DNA from: a virus
IMG/VR virus record: IMGVR_UViG_3300048585_000089
Location: 1-57,709 of that record
Direction: 5' to 3' (one strand)
Length of the DNA: 57,709 bases
Part shown: positions 8,524 to 16,678 of the stretch, piece after piece
Numbering within the stretch: the first letter of the stretch is position 1
How the letters are laid out: every line of letters begins with the position of its first letter
Translations under genes and position numbers: made by a program
The notes under the pieces: generated by a model
The model's input: the letters and a program-made list of their open reading frames with translations, nothing else
What the model was told of the DNA's origin: nothing
Databases searched by the model: none

Positions 8524-9159
8524 TTATTTACGTAAACTAAGAAATTCTATTCTAGCATCGTTATTAGGTTCTAAAAAGGCACCTCTCATACCTGAAGTAA
8601 CTGTTATAGCACCAGACTTTTGTACACCTCGCATTGTCATACATAAATGTTCTGCCTCTATAATTACAGCTACCCCTCTAGGTTGCAATACTTCATCAAG
8701 AGTATCAGCAATCTGAGAAGTCATTCTTTCTTGTATCTGAAAGCGCTTACCGAAACAATCTACAAGACGAGCTATTTTACTAATACCAACGACTTTTCCT
8801 CGCGGAATATAAGCTACATCTACTTTTCCAAAGAAGGTCACCATATGGTGCTCACAATGACTATAAAAGGGAATATCGCGCACAATAACCATTTCCTGGT
8901 GCGCCTCATCTTGAAAAGTTGTTTCAAGTAATGATTTAGGGTCGATTTGATAACCGGCGAATATTTCCTCATACATACCAGCAACTCTAGCCGGAGTATC
9001 AAGTAATCCTTCACGTTTAATATTTTCTCCTACACTTTCAAGTAATAATTGTGTAGCCAAATATCTTTTAGTATGTGCATTCAGACTTACTTCATCTACT
9101 CTTTCTAATACACTATCTAAGGATTGCTTATCTTGCTCATTTAAGATTATTTTGCTCAT
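8524..9159 (-). CDS. folE: GTP cyclohydrolase I (FolE)
   Basis: 211 residues from ATG 9159 (GGAG 9 nt upstream; an upstream TTG at 9162 is possible). Complete FolE motifs: [18 protein letters not shown] (zinc Cys and catalytic His), [30 protein letters not shown] and [11 protein letters not shown] (second zinc Cys). It converts GTP to dihydroneopterin triphosphate, the first step toward both folate and 7-deazaguanines. Clustering with queD, queE and queC points to preQ0 synthesis. Confidence 0.96.
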   Translation of the reverse strand: MSKIILNEQDKQSLDSVLERVDEVSLNAHTKRYLATQLLLESVGENIKREGLLDTPARVAGMYEEIFAGYQIDPKSLLETTFQDEAHQEMVIVRDIPFYSHCEHHMVTFFGKVDVAYIPRGKVVGISKIARLVDCFGKRFQIQERMTSQIADTLDEVLQPRGVAVIIEAEHLCMTMRGVQKSGAITVTSGMRGAFLEPNNDARIEFLSLRK

Positions 9160-9171
9160 CAAATAACACTC

Positions 9172-9795
9172 CTATCTTATTTCAAATATTTTATGCATTT
9201 GTATACCTAAACGTAAATTATAATCAGGATATTTCATACACCAACTAAAAGCTTTTTTTGCTGTTTGTTGCATATTATATCCTTCGGGTTGCAACCAGCA
9301 TATAACATTAGACATCTCTTCTAGTTCTAGCCATGGAAGAATATGTTTTTGAAATTTTAATTCTTTTGACACAACAAACTTTAATTCAGATATCTTACAC
9401 TTAGTATGTATACCATAATTATTTTGAGGCTTTGGCGATACAGTAACCCAATTAGCTGATATAGGTGACTCTAAAGTGCCATTAGTTTCTATACAAACAT
9501 AATGTCCTTCTTGTTGTAGCATTCTAACTAGTGTATCAAGTCTCGGGTGTATACAAGGTTCGCCTCCTGTAATAACAACTTTTTCTATCCCGTGGCATTC
9601 TTGTACTATTGTATAGAAATTTTTTATTCTATAATTTGTATTATTATTATTCCATGATAGTTTCGTATCGCACCAAAGGCAGCTTAAATTACAACCGTGT
9701 AGTCTAATAAAAGTAGCTGGACTACCTAAATAAAAACCTTCACCTTGGATACTTTGAAATATTTCTATAACAGGAAGTTCTAGAGATTCACTCAA
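9172..9795 (-). CDS. queE: 7-carboxy-7-deazaguanine synthase QueE
   Basis: 207 residues from a TTG start at 9795, which has AAGGAGG about 8 nt upstream; the ATG farther upstream (9825) would overlap queD by 29 bp and has no ribosome-binding site. Motifs: IFQSIQGEGFYLG (typical QueE opening), the radical-SAM-type cluster C-N-L-S-C-L-W-C (C-x3-C-x2-C), ITGGEP for SAM binding, and VSPKP near mid-protein. It rearranges 6-carboxytetrahydropterin to 7-carboxy-7-deazaguanine. One base separates its start from the queD stop. Confidence 0.94.
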   Translation of the reverse strand: MSESLELPVIEIFQSIQGEGFYLGSPATFIRLHGCNLSCLWCDTKLSWNNNNTNYRIKNFYTIVQECHGIEKVVITGGEPCIHPRLDTLVRMLQQEGHYVCIETNGTLESPISANWVTVSPKPQNNYGIHTKCKISELKFVVSKELKFQKHILPWLELEEMSNVICWLQPEGYNMQQTAKKAFSWCMKYPDYNLRLGIQMHKIFEIR

Positions 9796-9796
9796 A

Positions 9797-10252
9797 TTAA
9801 AAACCTCCTTGTGTATATGTAGCAAAGCTAGTAGGTGTTTCCCATACTGTTACAGATACTGGTCTTAATCCTAAATGTAATACAATACCCTTAGTAAGAT
9901 TATAAAATCTCTCCGCCATATTTTCTGCCGTAGGTCTTCCGGGCATGGCATACTTCTTTAGGTCTGCCTCAGTTAATACATCTACTATTCTAGATTCAAC
10001 TGGACATGAAGTATATTGATTAAATACAAAAGCATGATCTAATTGCTCAAATATCCCCTCATTTAAAAGATTTTTCATTTCTTTAAAATCCACTAACATA
10101 CCTTCTCCTGATGAACCTTCTTCTAAAAGTTTATCACCTGTAAGTGTAACAAGAACTTTATAAGTATGTCCATGTACATTCTTACATAAACCATCATGAC
10201 CCGCTAACATATGAGCCGCATCAAAACTAAATTCTTTCGTAATTGTATTCAT
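9797..10252 (-). CDS. queD: 6-carboxytetrahydropterin synthase QueD
   Basis: 151 residues with FSFDAAHML, NVHGHTYKV (zinc histidines), LDHAF and the C-terminal WETPTSFATY of QueD/PTPS enzymes. The catalytic Cys lies just before NVHGH (GLCKNVHGH). It turns dihydroneopterin triphosphate, the FolE product, into 6-carboxytetrahydropterin. GGAG 6 nt before the ATG. It is the first gene of the preQ0 set, in the order queD-queE-folE-mazG-queC. Confidence 0.95.
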   Translation of the reverse strand: MNTITKEFSFDAAHMLAGHDGLCKNVHGHTYKVLVTLTGDKLLEEGSSGEGMLVDFKEMKNLLNEGIFEQLDHAFVFNQYTSCPVESRIVDVLTEADLKKYAMPGRPTAENMAERFYNLTKGIVLHLGLRPVSVTVWETPTSFATYTQGGF

Positions 10253-10278
10253 GATTTCTCCTCTCTCCTCCTATTAAT

Positions 10279-10315
10279 CAAAAAATAGGATGCCTACTGA
10301 ATAGACATCCTATTT
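10279..10315 (-). terminator. Terminator after the DUF669 gene
   Basis: Minus strand: AAATAGGATG pairs perfectly with CATCCTATTT around a 13-nt loop, followed by TTT and A/T-rich sequence. It lies between the DUF669 gene stop (10347) and queD, so it can separate or attenuate transcription into the preQ0 genes. Confidence 0.75.
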
Positions 10316-10346
10316 AATAAAGTAATACTGGAGGGATTACTTATTT

Positions 10347-10820
10347 TTAAAGAAATGAACCGGAATTGCTAGGTGCTAAAACATCAGAAACTGTATTACG
10401 TTTCTCACCTTTATATTCACCTGTTTTTTGTGTTTGTATTTTTAATACAATACAACATTCTCTTCCAATAGCAATACCATTATCTGCAAATGCTGTTGGA
10501 TTAAAGCTGCCAATATCAACTTCTGGGCAAACTCTAATTAAGAATTTTTTTAATTTGGCTAAACCAAATTCTGACCCATTACCTTGCATTACCATAAAAT
10601 CATACAACTTTCTTTTGGCAAATTCAGATTCTGTAATTTCATACACTACAGTAATCATAGGATTGCCTGCTTTAGAATCTCCAAATTCTAGAGAATCAAC
10701 TATAGCTGAATATGTTCCTTTTGGTATTAATTCAAAAGAGTCTTTTTCTTCTACTCCTTCAAGGTTAAATACCATACCTTTTGTATCTTCATTTGATGTT
10801 GCACCATATTGCTCACTCAT
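10347..10820 (-). CDS. DUF669 family protein, possible single-strand DNA-binding protein
   Basis: 157 residues from ATG 10820 (GGAGG 5 nt upstream; the frame extends upstream without a ribosome-binding site). It contains the DUF669 pattern: L-I-P-K-G-T-Y-x-A-x-V-D, G-D-S-K-A-G-N-P-M-I-T-V-V-Y, then F-G-L-A-K-L-K-K-F-L. DUF669 proteins sit in phage replication/recombination modules and are thought to act as single-strand-binding proteins. Here the gene lies near a Sak4-like annealing/recombination ATPase and a RecB-like nuclease, which fits. The function is by family context only. Confidence 0.7.
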   Translation of the reverse strand: MSEQYGATSNEDTKGMVFNLEGVEEKDSFELIPKGTYSAIVDSLEFGDSKAGNPMITVVYEITESEFAKRKLYDFMVMQGNGSEFGLAKLKKFLIRVCPEVDIGSFNPTAFADNGIAIGRECCIVLKIQTQKTGEYKGEKRNTVSDVLAPSNSGSFL

Positions 10821-10922
10821 ATAAACCTCCGTCATCTCTACCCGACCAACCGCCCTCATTATTTATATTATATCCTTTTAAGGGATTTAATAACTAATTA
10901 CTTGTAGAAATAATTGTTACAA

Positions 10923-11040
10923 AGGATGTCGGTAGGATTCGAACCTACATGGTTATATTTTTATTATGTTTTTAGAGGTACCTACATAATTAGGGTTAAC
11001 CTTATTCCTCTGTTCAGTGTGAACCATTCCACCTCGACAT
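10923..11040 (-). tRNA. tRNA-like element 1 (118 nt, atypical middle; Asn-like)
   Basis: Minus strand. A perfect 7-bp acceptor (GATGTCG/CGACATC), a clean T arm (GTAGG-TTCGAAT-CCTAC) and a tRNA-Asn-like D arm (GTG-GAATGGTTCA-CAC) are present. The middle 65 nt cannot be folded into a normal 5-bp/7-nt anticodon arm. It contains GGTTAACC, where GTT would be the Asn anticodon, and an AGAGG/CCTCT pairing enclosing 28 nt. Either the anticodon region carries an insertion or this is a decayed or repurposed tRNA. No CCA is encoded. Confidence 0.55.
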
Positions 11041-11108
11041 CAGCTTAGGCTCCCTTTCGCGGGAGCAACGCCCTCTACACATTTAAAGTCTTTTAGGGGG
11101 TAAAGACA

Positions 11109-11176
11109 ATACTAAAGTAGGAATCGAACCTACTCATGAGGATACAACACCTCAATCGAACCAGCTTCTTTAGTAT
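11109..11176 (-). tRNA. tRNA-like element 2 (short, 8-nt anticodon loop)
   Basis: Minus strand. Acceptor TACTAAAG/CTTTAGTA (7-8 bp), T arm GTAGG-TTCGATT-CCTAC, and an anticodon stem TGAGG/CCTCA that encloses eight nucleotides (TGTTGTAT) instead of seven. The D arm is shortened and lacks a regular stem. Depending on register the anticodon could be TGT (Thr) or GTA (Tyr). The total length of about 67 nt is below normal. Confidence 0.55.
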
Positions 11177-11572
11177 CTACTATAAGTTGATATTTGGTAG
11201 GCTTTTGTACCAATATAGAGTACTTTTTTTAATATGCGAACAAATAAGAAATGAGAAGCTTAAGCCCATCTCATTCACTCTGACTTATCTAGAATCGAGT
11301 CTTATTTTGTGCACATCAGTCGCATATTACAACAATATAGTAATTAGCTTTTCTTTTTATCAGGATAAGTATTAATAAAACCTGAGAGAATTTTTGCTTC
11401 GGTGAAATTCACAAACCCAGCCTTTATTCTTTTTCATGCAGGAGCTATCTGCATTAGCAATTTCTTTTAAGCTCTGCCGAGCTCACTAAAAAGAGGCAAT
11501 TTCTTTTCGTGCGGGTAAAACCTCGACACTAAAGAATCAACCTCTATTATCTTTTTAAGCTCTGCCGAGCTC
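11176..11572. repeat. Non-coding inter-tRNA region with direct repeats
   Basis: No convincing gene. A 20-bp direct repeat occurs at 11465-11484 and 11553-11572; each copy is itself a small hairpin (AGCTC-TGCC-GAGCT). A 12-bp repeat GCAATTTCTTTT occurs at 11457-11468 and 11496-11507. Small hairpins include ATGCAG/CTGCAT with a 7-nt loop (about 11436-11454) and a TTCG-capped stem near 11387-11411. This may be RNA-processing structure or remains of further tRNA genes. Confidence 0.4.
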
Positions 11573-11640
11573 TAACGCAAGGTGGAATCGAACACACCAT
11601 CACCAGGAGGCCCTAGTATCTACCATTGAACTATTGCGCT
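11573..11640 (-). tRNA. tRNA-like element 3 (Gly-like, 6-nt anticodon loop)
   Basis: Minus strand. Acceptor AGCGCAA/TTGCGTT (one G-T pair), a Gly-type D arm TAGTTCAATGGTAGA with a bulged T in its 3' strand (GA-T-AC), an anticodon stem ACTAG/CTGGT closing six nucleotides (GGCCTC), and a T arm with one bulged T (GGTG-T-G-TTCGATT-C-CACC). A GCC (Gly) anticodon is visible but T33 is missing. Confidence 0.55.
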
Positions 11641-11854
11641 ACTCAGTTCTAAAAATTCTTAGGAGAAAATAGAACTATAAATGGGAAATAAGTCTTTCCT
11701 TATAGTCACCTAGGATGCAGATTGCTTGACAATGGTTATGCCACATGTACCCCGTATCTGCTTGAGGGTGTATCTTGGCAACACTCCATCGATAATACGT
11801 TCCTCTTTAAATATATAGCACCCCGTCTAGATATTTAAGTGTTATGGAAATACA
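11641..11854. other. Non-coding spacer in the tRNA-like cluster
   Basis: No gene recognised. Several stems can be drawn on either strand: GTTCT/AGAAC near 11646-11674, GGAAA/TTTCC near 11683-11699, and GCAGAT/ATCTGC enclosing about 30 nt near 11718-11761. I could not fold it into a tRNA. It may be a processed spacer RNA. Confidence 0.3.
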
Positions 11855-11926
11855 AGACTCTGGAAGGATTTGAACCTTCATTACCTCACATAGGAAAGAG
11901 GTACCTACCAATTGGACGACAGAGTC
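11855..11926 (-). tRNA. tRNA-like element 4 (10-nt anticodon loop)
   Basis: Minus strand. Perfect acceptor GACTCTG/CAGAGTC, D arm GTCC-AATTGGTA-GG-T-AC with the same kind of bulged T as element 3, anticodon stem ACCTC/GAGGT closing ten nucleotides (TTTCCTATGT), and T arm GAAGG-TTCAAAT-CCTTC. A TCC (Gly) triplet follows T-T in the loop, but the loop is three bases too long. No CCA is encoded. Confidence 0.6.
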
Positions 11927-12082
11927 AATAAATAGCAGGTATCGTTCTGCTAGACGTTAATTGTAAGTTTAAACCGTCTTTTCAATTAATAATACTAGGA
12001 CGTGTGTAATAAGAGTTTTGTTGAAACATACTATGAAAAAAATAAAGTTTAATAAAGTAATGGAACTGAATTACAAAATTAA

Positions 12083-12121
12083 CTTATATTAATATAATAT
12101 TCAAAAAATAAAGATTTTTAA
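12083..12121 (-). promoter_or_regulatory. Promoter-like motif, TTAAAAA-N12-GAATATTATATTAATATA
   Basis: Minus strand, reading toward the tRNA-like cluster and the DUF669 gene. TTAAAAA (12115-12121) and the 18-bp AT core (12085-12102) are separated by 12 nt, exactly as in the plus-strand copy at 30719-30755 before the terminase genes. The 18-bp core recurs with one change at 19693-19710. It probably serves as a phage promoter. Confidence 0.6.
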
Positions 12122-12164
12122 CGAGTTAAATTTTTTTTTTATTTTTCAAAATAGATTGCTTCCC

Positions 12165-13076
12165 TTAAATATTATCTAAATCATGTATTGTAGCCATCAT
12201 TGGGTTATCTACCCATAAACCTTTCAAACTACTTCCAAATCTATGTTTTGCTGCTACATAAGCTCCATTGAATACTCCTCCTTCAAGATATAGACGTCTA
12301 ACAACATGACCTCCTTCTTGTGGAATACGATCGTAATATCCAACAACATCTACAAGACCTCTTACATCATCTGATAATTTACCAGGTAACATAGGATAAA
12401 AATGGAATTTTTTAAAGTTGTCTTGTTCAACATCTCTACCACAAATAAAGATACTATTAACAGGAAGATCTCTATATCTACGAACAAGAAACTGAATCAT
12501 CTCTCGACTACGTCCCCACTCACTAAATTGAGGCGCATCTGGTTCTGCATCTAATTTCTGCTTTGCTGGATCTATACCTAATAATTGATACATGCAATAT
12601 TTTTGTGCTTCTGTTAATGAATCTGTGATAACAGTTTTGAATTGTTTTGGCTCAGGAATTAAATCTTCCATCTTTTTCGGATCATTTAATACGTCAGCAG
12701 TAAATTGTCTAATTTGTCCTTCTAATTTACGTAAGGATACAATATCACCTGCATCGCGAAAGCCTACATGTAATTTCATAAATTCGTAGATAAAACTATA
12801 CTGTTTATAACTTTGTACAGGAATAACCATAACATGCTTATTAGCATCTATATTATTCTTTTTACATATCTTAACTACTTCACGTAGACCCTTTTCACCT
12901 CCTTCTAAAGCTATATATAAAATATCACGCATATCCTCTACTAAAACAGATGAACCTGCTAGAAAAGTTTTACCTACACCAAAATCACCATACACAATCA
13001 TATTCAACCAATTAAATGTATCTTCAATATCCCTACCATAAATTGGAGTTGCTATTGGAACTGGTACTGTACTCAT
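12165..13076 (-). CDS. Sak4-like RecA-fold ATPase (recombination)
   Basis: 303 residues. Walker A GDFGVGKT (about 30-37) and Walker B FKTVITDS (about 143-150) belong to the AAA_24/Sak4 group of phage single-strand annealing and recombination ATPases, which have a minimal RecA core. A later sensor-like segment reads NSIFICGRD. The start has GGGGGA 7 nt upstream. Neighbours are a PD-(D/E)XK nuclease, a SNF2 helicase and a DUF669 protein, a common phage recombination/replication set. The exact DNA substrate is not evident from sequence. Confidence 0.8.
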   Translation of the reverse strand: MSTVPVPIATPIYGRDIEDTFNWLNMIVYGDFGVGKTFLAGSSVLVEDMRDILYIALEGGEKGLREVVKICKKNNIDANKHVMVIPVQSYKQYSFIYEFMKLHVGFRDAGDIVSLRKLEGQIRQFTADVLNDPKKMEDLIPEPKQFKTVITDSLTEAQKYCMYQLLGIDPAKQKLDAEPDAPQFSEWGRSREMIQFLVRRYRDLPVNSIFICGRDVEQDNFKKFHFYPMLPGKLSDDVRGLVDVVGYYDRIPQEGGHVVRRLYLEGGVFNGAYVAAKHRFGSSLKGLWVDNPMMATIHDLDNI

Positions 13077-13089
13077 ATAATCTTCCCCC

Positions 13090-13521
13090 TTAATTTATAA
13101 TTTTATTGTTATCGATTTCATCCTGACCCGCTTGCTCACAATGTTTAATCCAAGCATTATAAGCATCTTTAGGACGTATTATTTTTTTATCATTGGTAAT
13201 CTGTTCTAAAAAGTGTGTTATTTCATTATGAAAGTCAGTGCAAAATAATCTACCTTCATCTAATATAACCCCTGGTGGCGGAACTAATCTCTTTAAGCTA
13301 TATTTATCTGCTCCTAGCATTAAGCCTTTATTAACATACACAGCAATACCTATACGTAAATCATTTAGATACTGCATTATAGCTTGTGCATCTTCCGTTA
13401 ATTCATTATGTCTATTTACTAATGTATTATGTTCTTTTACTAGAGTATTATAATCTTTTAATAAAGACTGATAATGTTCCTTTAAAAAATCAAATGTAAT
13501 AACAGGTTGTTCTTTTTGCAT
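13090..13521 (-). CDS. Hypothetical protein with N-terminal coiled coil
   Basis: 143 residues, not recognised. Residues about 10-45 show a heptad pattern (YQSLLKDYNTLVKEHNTLV...) indicating a coiled coil. The rest is mixed, with a PPPG turn and several His/Cys residues but no clear metal site. Its ATG overlaps the stop of the nuclease gene (TAATG) and has GGAGG 7 nt upstream, so translation is coupled. Lying between the nuclease and the Sak4-like ATPase, it may assist recombination. Confidence 0.7.
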   Translation of the reverse strand: MQKEQPVITFDFLKEHYQSLLKDYNTLVKEHNTLVNRHNELTEDAQAIMQYLNDLRIGIAVYVNKGLMLGADKYSLKRLVPPPGVILDEGRLFCTDFHNEITHFLEQITNDKKIIRPKDAYNAWIKHCEQAGQDEIDNNKIIN

Positions 13522-14879
13522 TATTCTTCCTCCTCTGTATTTTCAATTACTAGTTGCACATCCTTTAATTCAAGTTTAAATTCATCAGGCGTCACCTCCT
13601 TTAATGGATCCTCTGGATACTTTAAGTTCTTCCTCCATTTTTCAGAATTACCATCTTCCCCACGAGGTCTTTTTTCATACTCTGTATTTTTGCTAAATAA
13701 TACATCCTCCATTCTAGCATCATCCATAGCTATACAAATATCTCTTATAGGACAATCCCAAATACAATCTCGCGTAGGATTAGGATATAAATATAAATTA
13801 GGATTTATCATAGTTCTAACTTCACCTATAATATGATTATAAGTAGAAATTATCTGAGCAGGACTTCTACGTACAAAATCCCATCTAATAAATCTATCTC
13901 CTTCAGGAAATTCTAACTCCGCAAAAATATTCAAAAAGTCTATATATTTATTAGGAGCTTGTTTTATGCTACCAAACTCCTTTATTAGAGCCTCTCGCAC
14001 CAGGTGGTATGTTGTTTTTTGTTTCTTGTCCACGCTGAGATCACCATTTTTGAGCTTTTTAGGTGGTTTTGGTACATCTTTGGTTAATTGCAAATAAATA
14101 AATCCGTATAATGGGTGTTGTAAGTATTGCTCCATAGCCCATAAATAAGCATTAATTTGATCATCTGTATCTAACTTATTAGTATCCGCACTCTTTGCTG
14201 TTTTATAGTCAAGAAGCCACCAGCGACCATATTTGTCAGTTACTATACGGTCTATTGTCCCATGGTAGTGTATAGGTACAATTTTAACAGTACGTATCTT
14301 TCCATCAGAATGGTATAATAGATTATCTTCAGCATCAGTTGCAAAATCGAAAACGGCAGATCTCTCCAAGAAAACATCATCACTACCTGGTACGTATTCT
14401 TTTATGATTTCTTCTGAAACAAGATCTACAATAACTTTTATATCTAAGTCCAAAAAGAATTGGATCTCTGTTGCTGGTTTAGCTCCTTCACTAAATGGTT
14501 TAGCTTCTTTATTATCTTCTGTGAGCCATAAAGTTTCAAAACCATGTTCTTCATTATGTTTCGGGAGCCATTCTAAATAATAGGTTAACATTCCTATACC
14601 TATATCATATGCCTCACTCGATCCATCTGGGCGTTTATCTTCATCAAAAGCCTCATAATATGCTTTGAAAGCTCTTCTTGGATCCCCAAACTTATTATAT
14701 GTGTGATAATCCTCTAAAGCAAAGTGAATAGCGGAGCCGAACCAAAAATGTATATTTTGTTCTGCCCCTTGTTTTTGTAAATTCTGCCTTAATGAACTTT
14801 GCCAATCCCACTTACGTAGACATCTTCTAAAAACACGACGATCAGATGTCCTGATAGTAAATCTACTTAACTCTGACAT
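13521..14879 (-). CDS. PD-(D/E)XK nuclease (Cas4/RecB-like)
   Basis: 452 residues from ATG 14879 (GAGG 6 nt upstream; an ATG at 14885 overlaps the previous stop as ATGA). RecB-family motifs: FGSAIHFALEDY (about 48-59, H), GTIDRIV (D) and WWLLDYKTAKS (D-x-K), followed by Q-I-N-A-Y. Near the C-terminus C-x3-C-x5-C (DCIWDCPIRDIC) resembles the iron-sulphur region of Cas4/AddB-type nucleases. Likely a DNA exonuclease or end-processing enzyme working with the SNF2 helicase encoded just upstream. Confidence 0.85.
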   Translation of the reverse strand: MSELSRFTIRTSDRRVFRRCLRKWDWQSSLRQNLQKQGAEQNIHFWFGSAIHFALEDYHTYNKFGDPRRAFKAYYEAFDEDKRPDGSSEAYDIGIGMLTYYLEWLPKHNEEHGFETLWLTEDNKEAKPFSEGAKPATEIQFFLDLDIKVIVDLVSEEIIKEYVPGSDDVFLERSAVFDFATDAEDNLLYHSDGKIRTVKIVPIHYHGTIDRIVTDKYGRWWLLDYKTAKSADTNKLDTDDQINAYLWAMEQYLQHPLYGFIYLQLTKDVPKPPKKLKNGDLSVDKKQKTTYHLVREALIKEFGSIKQAPNKYIDFLNIFAELEFPEGDRFIRWDFVRRSPAQIISTYNHIIGEVRTMINPNLYLYPNPTRDCIWDCPIRDICIAMDDARMEDVLFSKNTEYEKRPRGEDGNSEKWRKNLKYPEDPLKEVTPDEFKLELKDVQLVIENTEEEE

Positions 14880-14881
14880 AA

Positions 14882-16312
14882 TCATCCTCTTTTCTTTATT
14901 TTATATCGTGCCAACAAATTATGATATTGTTCTTGATTTCCAATAACCCAGTCAGCTGCGTCGTTCTTATCATTTAGTTTTTGTGCTACATCTTCATCCA
15001 CGGTCGTTTTATGCATCATATAGTAGATGTTTACGGCTTTTTCTTGACCTATACGACACAATCTATCTTCTGCCTGAACATTCTGATTAAAATCCCATTC
15101 ATATCCTAGAAAAAAAGCGTGTGATGCGGTAGTGGCGTGAAATGAAGCACCACTCTTAATTACGCATAATAGAACCTTATTCTTATTAGAACTATTTTGG
15201 AAGGTTTGCCATTGTTCTGCAAAATCTTCAGCTTTCATACCTCCCTGTATTGTATATATTTGTACTCCATTAGGTAAAGTTTCTAGTAAATAATCTTTTG
15301 TGAGTTTTATAGCCTCTCTAAAAGGAGTAAATATAACAAAAGGCTCCCCATTCTCCAATAATGTTTGACCCATCTCACCTATAGTCTTTAGGGCATTCCC
15401 ATAAGAAAGGCTAAGGTCTAGTAATTTAGGACAAACTAGGAGTTGTCTTAGTCTAAGCATGGTAACCATAGTATTAGGTGTTAAAATAGGTGTATCTGTA
15501 TAAGTCGTCATCATATTATCTAATAATTCATAGTAGATACTATCTTGCTCCTTATCTTTATCTACATAGATTATCTGCCTTTGCTTAGCCGGCATATCCT
15601 TTAATACTTCAGACTTAGTTCTACGGATCATGTAATGCCTCATAGTAGCTCGATAACTTTCTATATTTTTAGGGGCCCTTTCTATACTCTTACCAAAAGG
15701 TGTTTGTAATGTTACACAATAACGATTTACAAAGACCCAATAACTAGTAAATTTATCCGGAGCTACTATCGAGAGAGGAGCATATGTATCTATCACTCCT
15801 TGTCGAATTGGTGTACCTGTAAGAAGAAAAACGAATTCAATATCTTGAACAAATTTACGAAAATTACTGTAGTTCTGTGTTTTATGGTTTAGTAAGCCCG
15901 CCGCGCTAACATGTATTTCATCTGCTATGATAGCATGCCATTTATTATTTACAAAGGTCTCAGAAATTTCGCGGAGCATACCATAAGTAGAAATCACATA
16001 CTGGTACGGAAAAGAGTCATGCTTAACTAATAGCTTCTTACGTTGTGGTTTAGTACCAGTATAGATTAATGCATCTTTATCCAACCATTTCTTTATCTCC
16101 TCATGCCAAACATATAAGGCATTTGTAGGACATAGTATTAGAGTATGTCTTGTTTCCTCTACAGGATAGCTTCTCTCTACGCTAATTAAAGCTGTGAGGG
16201 TCTTCCCAATACCCATATCGTCGAATAACAATGCTTTCTTTCTACTTAATAGAAAATTCGAGGCTTCTTGTTGGTATGGACGCAGAATATTATATAGCAC
16301 GTCCTTGGACAT
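14882..16312 (-). CDS. SNF2-family DEAD/DEAH-type helicase
   Basis: 476 residues from ATG 16312 (GGGGAGG 7 nt upstream; the frame opens earlier without support). Superfamily 2 motifs in order: LRPYQQEA (Q motif), DDMGIGKT (motif I), ILCPTNAL (Ia), ADEIH (II, DEIH variant), LLTGTPI (III), then FTPFREA, G-A-S-F-H-A-T and Q-A-E-D-R-L-C-R-I-G-Q (VI, typical of SNF2). SNF2-like phage proteins translocate on double-stranded DNA. It lies next to the RecB-like nuclease, suggesting a joint role in replication or recombination. Confidence 0.92.
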   Translation of the reverse strand: MSKDVLYNILRPYQQEASNFLLSRKKALLFDDMGIGKTLTALISVERSYPVEETRHTLILCPTNALYVWHEEIKKWLDKDALIYTGTKPQRKKLLVKHDSFPYQYVISTYGMLREISETFVNNKWHAIIADEIHVSAAGLLNHKTQNYSNFRKFVQDIEFVFLLTGTPIRQGVIDTYAPLSIVAPDKFTSYWVFVNRYCVTLQTPFGKSIERAPKNIESYRATMRHYMIRRTKSEVLKDMPAKQRQIIYVDKDKEQDSIYYELLDNMMTTYTDTPILTPNTMVTMLRLRQLLVCPKLLDLSLSYGNALKTIGEMGQTLLENGEPFVIFTPFREAIKLTKDYLLETLPNGVQIYTIQGGMKAEDFAEQWQTFQNSSNKNKVLLCVIKSGASFHATTASHAFFLGYEWDFNQNVQAEDRLCRIGQEKAVNIYYMMHKTTVDEDVAQKLNDKNDAADWVIGNQEQYHNLLARYKIKKRG

Positions 16313-16661
16313 AGTATTTCCTCCCCTTACAGACAAACTTTAGTAGGAATTTTATCAGGTCTTTTTTATTTGTAGTTACTTCGAAGTAATTTTTATTACG
16401 TAGATAAATAGTGCAACATATAGTAGTACAATTATTACTTAATATGGCAGCTGCTGATGCTCCTACTATACCACCTAATACAGCACCTATTAATGTGTTA
16501 TTACCTACCGTAAGATTACTTCTAACCCCCTCAACATCCCATATTTTAACAAAGTCAATTTCATCTGTTATATACTCCCCTTTAAAAAACGAAGTAGAAG
16601 CAAAACAGCCTTTAGGTGTCATAGTTAAATTACTATACTTTTTACTAATTACTTTTATCAT
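16290..16661 (-). CDS. Hypothetical protein with glycine-zipper hydrophobic segment
   Basis: 123 residues, not recognised. A central hydrophobic stretch (about 57-75: LIGAVLGGIVGASAAAIL) has G-x3-G spacing as in glycine-zipper membrane segments, followed by a Cys cluster NNCTTICC. GGAG 8 nt before the ATG. The 3' end overlaps the helicase start by 23 bp in another frame, so the genes are likely coupled. It may be a small membrane protein. Confidence 0.65.
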   Translation of the reverse strand: MIKVISKKYSNLTMTPKGCFASTSFFKGEYITDEIDFVKIWDVEGVRSNLTVGNNTLIGAVLGGIVGASAAAILSNNCTTICCTIYLRNKNYFEVTTNKKDLIKFLLKFVCKGRKYYVQGRAI

Positions 16662-16678
16662 AATATTTTCTCCTTCTC

